This document shows positions 61,501 to 64,000 of a DNA stretch of 64,000 nucleotides, in pieces. The notes beneath the pieces were generated by a model that saw only the letters and a list, made by a program, of their open reading frames with translations, ran no database searches and had not been told where the DNA came from. The stretch's first letter is position 1, and each line of letters starts with the position of its first letter. Source of the DNA: Hymenobacter pini (GTDB lineage Bacteria; Bacteroidota; Bacteroidia; Cytophagales; Hymenobacteraceae); contig NZ_JAIZZH010000001.1 in the NCBI RefSeq assembly GCF_020421205.1, forward strand, positions 496,001 through 560,000, in the 5' to 3' direction. The position numbers were made by a program, and so were the translations under genes.

Positions 61501-61715
61501 GCGCGGGGGCCATTGGCAACCGCACCATTGGTACGGCGGCCCTGGGCGGCATGCTCTTCGGCACCGTGTTCGGGGTGATTGTGGTGCCCGGCCTGTATTA
61601 CATCTTCGGCTCGCTGGCCGAGGGTCGCAAACTCATCCAAGACGAAAACGAGTATCCCGTATCCGAGGCCTTCGAGCAGCGGGTAGTAGTGGAAGAAACC
61701 GAGTCGTATGCTTAA
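58521..61715 (+). CDS. RND-family multidrug efflux pump, inner-membrane subunit (AcrB/HAE1 type)
   Basis: This 1064-aa protein has the usual RND length and layout: TM1 (VFAIVISVVILFLGILAINT), two large periplasmic loops, and 12 membrane spans in two halves. The proton-relay Asp pair is in AIGIVVDDAIVVVEAVHAKM. The second half has VGLVMLVGLLGKNAVLIVEF and GAKVRFRPILMTSFAFIAGL. It exports drugs or other lipophilic compounds using the proton gradient. The stop overlaps the next gene by 8 bp. Confidence 0.96.
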   Translation: MFSKFLRRPVFAIVISVVILFLGILAINTLPNSQFPEISPPMVMVSTAYPGASAKVLTESVLIPLEQAINGVPGMKYMTSDAVSAGEANIQIVFNLGTDPEQAVVNVNTRIAQILNRLPVLVQREGVVVNRVVPNMLMYVNLYSKDKNTDMRYLFNYAGVNMLPEIQRIDGIGRASILGSRQYAMRVWLKPDRMRAYNLSVDDVMEALNDQSVIGSPGRIGRSDGKEASALEYVLTYKGRFNDVEEYKNVIIKANANGETLRLKDVANVELGSEFYDIYSNLDGYPSAAIVLKQTYGSNASDVIKRVKDKLDELKKTMPPGMDYKISYDVSSFLDASTENVIHTLRDAFILVALVVFLFLGDWRSTLIPIIAVPVSLVGAFIAMQAFGMTINMITLFALVLAIGIVVDDAIVVVEAVHAKMEEKHLSPYGAVREVIGEISGAIIAITILMTAVFVPVAFMSGPVGIFYRQFSITMASSIVISGIVALTLTPVLCAMILKKHDPSHPKKKTPINRFIDWFNRGFERLTGRYVGFLEKVVDRRIVTFAVLLAFGLGIFGISSTLPSGFIPAEDQGMLYAIIQTPPGSTLERTNALSQQLSKLAKEVPGIESISSLAGYEVLTEGRGSNAGTLLIDLKPWDERKQSIHDIVMGLEEKAKEIPGATIEFFEPPAVPGYGAAGGFQLQLLDKTATGDYKALEQVNEDFMKELKKRKELAGLFTFFSANYPQYELQIDNQLAMQKGVSIGNAMNTLSIMVGSTYELGFIKYQRFFKVFVQASPEYRRLPSDILNMWVKNDKGEMVPFSAFMKIVKGQGANEINRYNMYPTASIRGDAAPGYSSGEAIKAVQEVAAKTLPRGYDIDWGGLSKDEVSRGNEAISIFLVVLAFVYLVLAAQYESFLLPLSVILSLPAGIFGSFLLIKTMGLANNIYAQVGLVMLVGLLGKNAVLIVEFAVQKHEEGMSVRDAAVEGAKVRFRPILMTSFAFIAGLIPLVIAHGAGAIGNRTIGTAALGGMLFGTVFGVIVVPGLYYIFGSLAEGRKLIQDENEYPVSEAFEQRVVVEETESYA

Positions 61716-63147
61716 ATCACGCATTTACCAGAGTCTGAGCGCGGCTGCCCTTACGTTGGCCGTCGCCGGCTGCAAAACGCCGACTCTGGTCCAGAAACAG
61801 GAAAACAAAGTGGTGCCGGTAGCCTTTACCGGCACCGCCCAAGACTCAACCGGCAACGCCGCGCGGGTGCAGTGGCGCACATTCTTCACCGACCCCAACC
61901 TGGTGGCCCTCATCGATACGGCCCTGCAGCGCAACCAGGAGCTGAACATCACCCAGCAGGAAATTGAGCTGGCCCGGCAGGAAGTGCGCATCCGCAAGGG
62001 CGAGTACCTGCCGTTCGTGAACCTGGGGGCCCAGGCCGCCGCCGACCGGGTGGGCCGCTACACCATTCAGGGCGCTACGGAGGAGAACATCGACATTCGT
62101 CCCTCGCAGCGCACCCCCGACCCGCTCACCAACTTCCAGGTTGGTGCCTTTGCCAGCTGGGAGGTGGACATCTGGCACAAGCTGCGCAACGCCAAAAAGG
62201 CGGCGGCTTCGCGCTACCTGGCGTCGGTAGAAGGTCGGAATTTCACGGCCACCAACCTGGTAGCCGAAATTGCCACCTCTTACTACGAGCTGCTGGCCCT
62301 GGATAACCAGCTGGCCATCCTGAAGCAGAACATCGACATTCAGACCAACGCGCTGAAGGCGGTGCGCATGCAGAAAGATGCCGCTCGTACCACCGAGCTG
62401 GCCGTGCAGCGTTTCGAGGCGCAGGTGCAGAACACCACGGCCCGGCAGTACACCATTCAGCAGCGCATCACGGAAACCGAAAACCGCATCAACTTTTTGG
62501 TGGGCCGGTATCCGCAGCCGGTGGCCCGCAACTCGGCCAATTTCATTGACCTGGTGCCCAAAGCCGTGCAGGCCGGCGTGCCCGCCCAGCTACTGCAAAA
62601 CCGCCCGGATATCCGCCAAGCCGAGCAGAACCTGGCCGCCGCTAAGCTGGACGTAACGGTGGCCCGGGCCAACTTCTACCCCCGCCTGAGCATCGACGCG
62701 GCGGCCGGCTTCCAGGCCTTCCGCCCGGGGTTGCTGGTGAATGCGCCCGAGTCGATGCTGCTGACCATTGCCGGCAACGCAGTGGCTCCCCTCATCAACC
62801 GCAACGGCATCAAGGCCCTGTACTACTCGGCTAACGCCCGCCAGACGCAAGCCGTGTTTGAGTATGAACGCACGATTCTGAACGGTTACGTGGAAGTGGC
62901 CAACCAGCTCTCCAACATCCAGAATCTGCAGCGCAGCTACGATGCCAAGGCTAAGGAGGTGCAGGCCCTGAACCAGTCCATCAACATCTCCAACAACCTG
63001 TTCAACTACGCCCGCGCCGACTATACGGAGGTGCTGTTCACCCAGCGCGACGCCTTGGAATCAAAGTTCGACCTCATCGAAACCAAGATGCAGCAGCTCA
63101 ACGCCTCGGTGAATGTGTACCGGGCCCTGGGCGGCGGCTGGCAGTAG
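61708..63147 (+). CDS. Outer-membrane efflux channel lipoprotein (TolC/OprM-NodT type)
   Basis: This 479-aa protein has a lipobox LAVAGC (Cys22) and the two-repeat outer-membrane factor structure. Typical segments are FTDPNLVALIDTALQRNQEL, FASWEVDIWHKLRNAKKAAA, PAQLLQNRPDIRQAEQNLAA and RANFYPRLSIDAAAGFQAF. Its ATG lies inside the last codons of the pump gene, so translation is coupled. It completes a tripartite efflux system. No regulator gene is adjacent in this window. Confidence 0.94.
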   Translation: MLKSRIYQSLSAAALTLAVAGCKTPTLVQKQENKVVPVAFTGTAQDSTGNAARVQWRTFFTDPNLVALIDTALQRNQELNITQQEIELARQEVRIRKGEYLPFVNLGAQAAADRVGRYTIQGATEENIDIRPSQRTPDPLTNFQVGAFASWEVDIWHKLRNAKKAAASRYLASVEGRNFTATNLVAEIATSYYELLALDNQLAILKQNIDIQTNALKAVRMQKDAARTTELAVQRFEAQVQNTTARQYTIQQRITETENRINFLVGRYPQPVARNSANFIDLVPKAVQAGVPAQLLQNRPDIRQAEQNLAAAKLDVTVARANFYPRLSIDAAAGFQAFRPGLLVNAPESMLLTIAGNAVAPLINRNGIKALYYSANARQTQAVFEYERTILNGYVEVANQLSNIQNLQRSYDAKAKEVQALNQSINISNNLFNYARADYTEVLFTQRDALESKFDLIETKMQQLNASVNVYRALGGGWQ

Positions 63148-63181
63148 GGCTAGAGTTCTAATCCGGCGCGTGCCACCAATT

Positions 63182-63228
63182 CAAAAACCCCAACCATTCA
63201 TATAGGAGATGAGTGGTTGGGGTTTTTG
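63182..63228 (+). terminator. Terminator of the efflux operon
   Basis: CAAAAACCCCAACCA / TGGTTGGGGTTTTTG stem with a 17-base loop and T run. Confidence 0.85.
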
Positions 63229-63345
63229 TGTGAAAGAGAAAATATTTTATATGTAAAATATTGATAATCAATGCTTCATCAAAAATCCATGTAACTAAAG
63301 CCCGGCAATGGCAGTCTAGCTAGTGAAACTGACAACTCAACCAGT

Positions 63346-64000
63346 ATGACTAACTCAGCATCTACCGGCCGATTAGAGAATCAGATAGCCTTGGTGACGG
63401 GCGGCAGCTCCGGCATTGGGTCCGGCGTGGCCGAGGCCCTGGCCGCCGAGGGCGCCACCGTGTTTGTGAACTACTCGCACAGCCCGGAAGGCGCGGCCGA
63501 GGTAGTCAAGAGGATTGAGGAGGCCGGGGGCAAGGCCTACGCCGTGCACGCCGATGTGAGCAAGGAAGACGAGGTGCTGGCCATGTTCAAAGAAATCCGG
63601 GAGAAGTGCGGTACGCTGCACATTTTGGTTAATAATTCCGGCATTCAGGACGACTCCCCGTTTCTGGATATGACGCTGGAGAAGTGGCAGAACGTCATCA
63701 ACGTGAACCTGACGGGGCAGTTTTTGTGCGCCCGGGAGGCCGCCCGGGAGTTTGTGCGGCGGGGGCCGCAGCCAGAAATCTCCAAAGCCACCGGTAAGAT
63801 TATCTGCATGAGCTCGGTGCATGAGGTGATTCCGTGGGCCGGCCACGTGAACTACGCTACCAGCAAAGGCGGCATCATGCAACTCATGAAAAGCATGGCC
63901 CAGGAATTGGCTCCCCAGCGCATCCGCGTGAACAGCATCGGGCCGGGAGCCATTGCTACGCCTATCAACCTCACGGCTCGGGATACGCCCGAGGAAGAGA
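63346..64000 (+). CDS. SDR-family oxidoreductase, glucose 1-dehydrogenase-like (runs off the right edge)
   Basis: An open frame from ATG 63346 (MTNSASTGRLENQIALVTGG) runs to the window end without a stop; about 218 residues are visible. It has the cofactor motif TGGSSGIGSGVAEAL, the HADVSKEDEV and LVNNSGIQDDSPF segments, catalytic Ser in ICMSSVHEVIPWAGHV and the Tyr/Lys pair in YATSKGGIMQLM, then RVNSIGPGAIATPIN. These fit glucose 1-dehydrogenase-like enzymes. The substrate cannot be decided from sequence. Confidence 0.88.
   Translation, partial: MTNSASTGRLENQIALVTGGSSGIGSGVAEALAAEGATVFVNYSHSPEGAAEVVKRIEEAGGKAYAVHADVSKEDEVLAMFKEIREKCGTLHILVNNSGIQDDSPFLDMTLEKWQNVINVNLTGQFLCAREAAREFVRRGPQPEISKATGKIICMSSVHEVIPWAGHVNYATSKGGIMQLMKSMAQELAPQRIRVNSIGPGAIATPINLTARDTPEEE

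Overview
The window looks like a chromosome segment from a Hymenobacter-like member of the Bacteroidota (Cytophagales). I infer this from the GC-rich coding sequence, starts without Shine-Dalgarno sequences, promoters that fit the Bacteroidota TTG / TAnnTTTG pattern, type IX secretion (T9SS) C-terminal signals, a PorU/PorV-like pair, and curli genes of the Bacteroidota type. The genus is an inference from sequence style and was not tested by a search.

Region 1 (1-8.7 kb) is the right part of a prophage. The start of a tail tape-measure gene runs leftward. A head module runs rightward: XkdF-like prohead protease with a scaffold-like tail, major capsid protein, small head/connector proteins and portal. 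It is followed by a compact lysis cassette (membrane proteins, two overlapping spanin-like genes, holin-like protein, GH19 endolysin). A small sigma-like regulator on the opposite strand closes the block. The two divergent modules share a nested 73-bp dyad. A tRNA-Arg gene with its 3' end facing the phage is the likely chromosomal border.

Region 2 (9-16.8 kb) is chromosomal housekeeping: ohr, a transglutaminase-like exported protein, sucC, a LolD-type ATPase, a phage-flavoured protein of unknown function, recQ and murI. Region 3 (16.9-31.5 kb) is a surface-fibre and adhesin region. It has csgE-csgF-csgG, two curlin genes behind a very good promoter, a beta-propeller lipoprotein, and two large T9SS-secreted repeat proteins. 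Region 4 (31.6-41 kb) holds an isc operon (iscS-iscU-unknown-iscA, leftward), methylmalonyl-CoA epimerase, a tsaC-like gene, a small lipoprotein, cca, and a padR-pspC operon. Region 5 (41.3-47 kb) encodes a PorV-like / PorU-like pair that probably processes T9SS cargo. Region 6 (47-57 kb) holds a quinone oxidoreductase, fmt-folA, namZ, an ABC permease, an M23 peptidase, a PaaE-type reductase, an M3 peptidase and tRNA-Lys. Region 7 (57.3-63.2 kb) is a complete RND efflux operon, followed by a truncated SDR gene at the right edge.

Spacers between convergent genes are rich in long perfect inverted repeats: a 107-bp palindrome after ohr, two related elements with 40-bp arms, and a loopless 36-bp palindrome. 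No CRISPR array, insertion sequence, rRNA operon or replication origin was seen.
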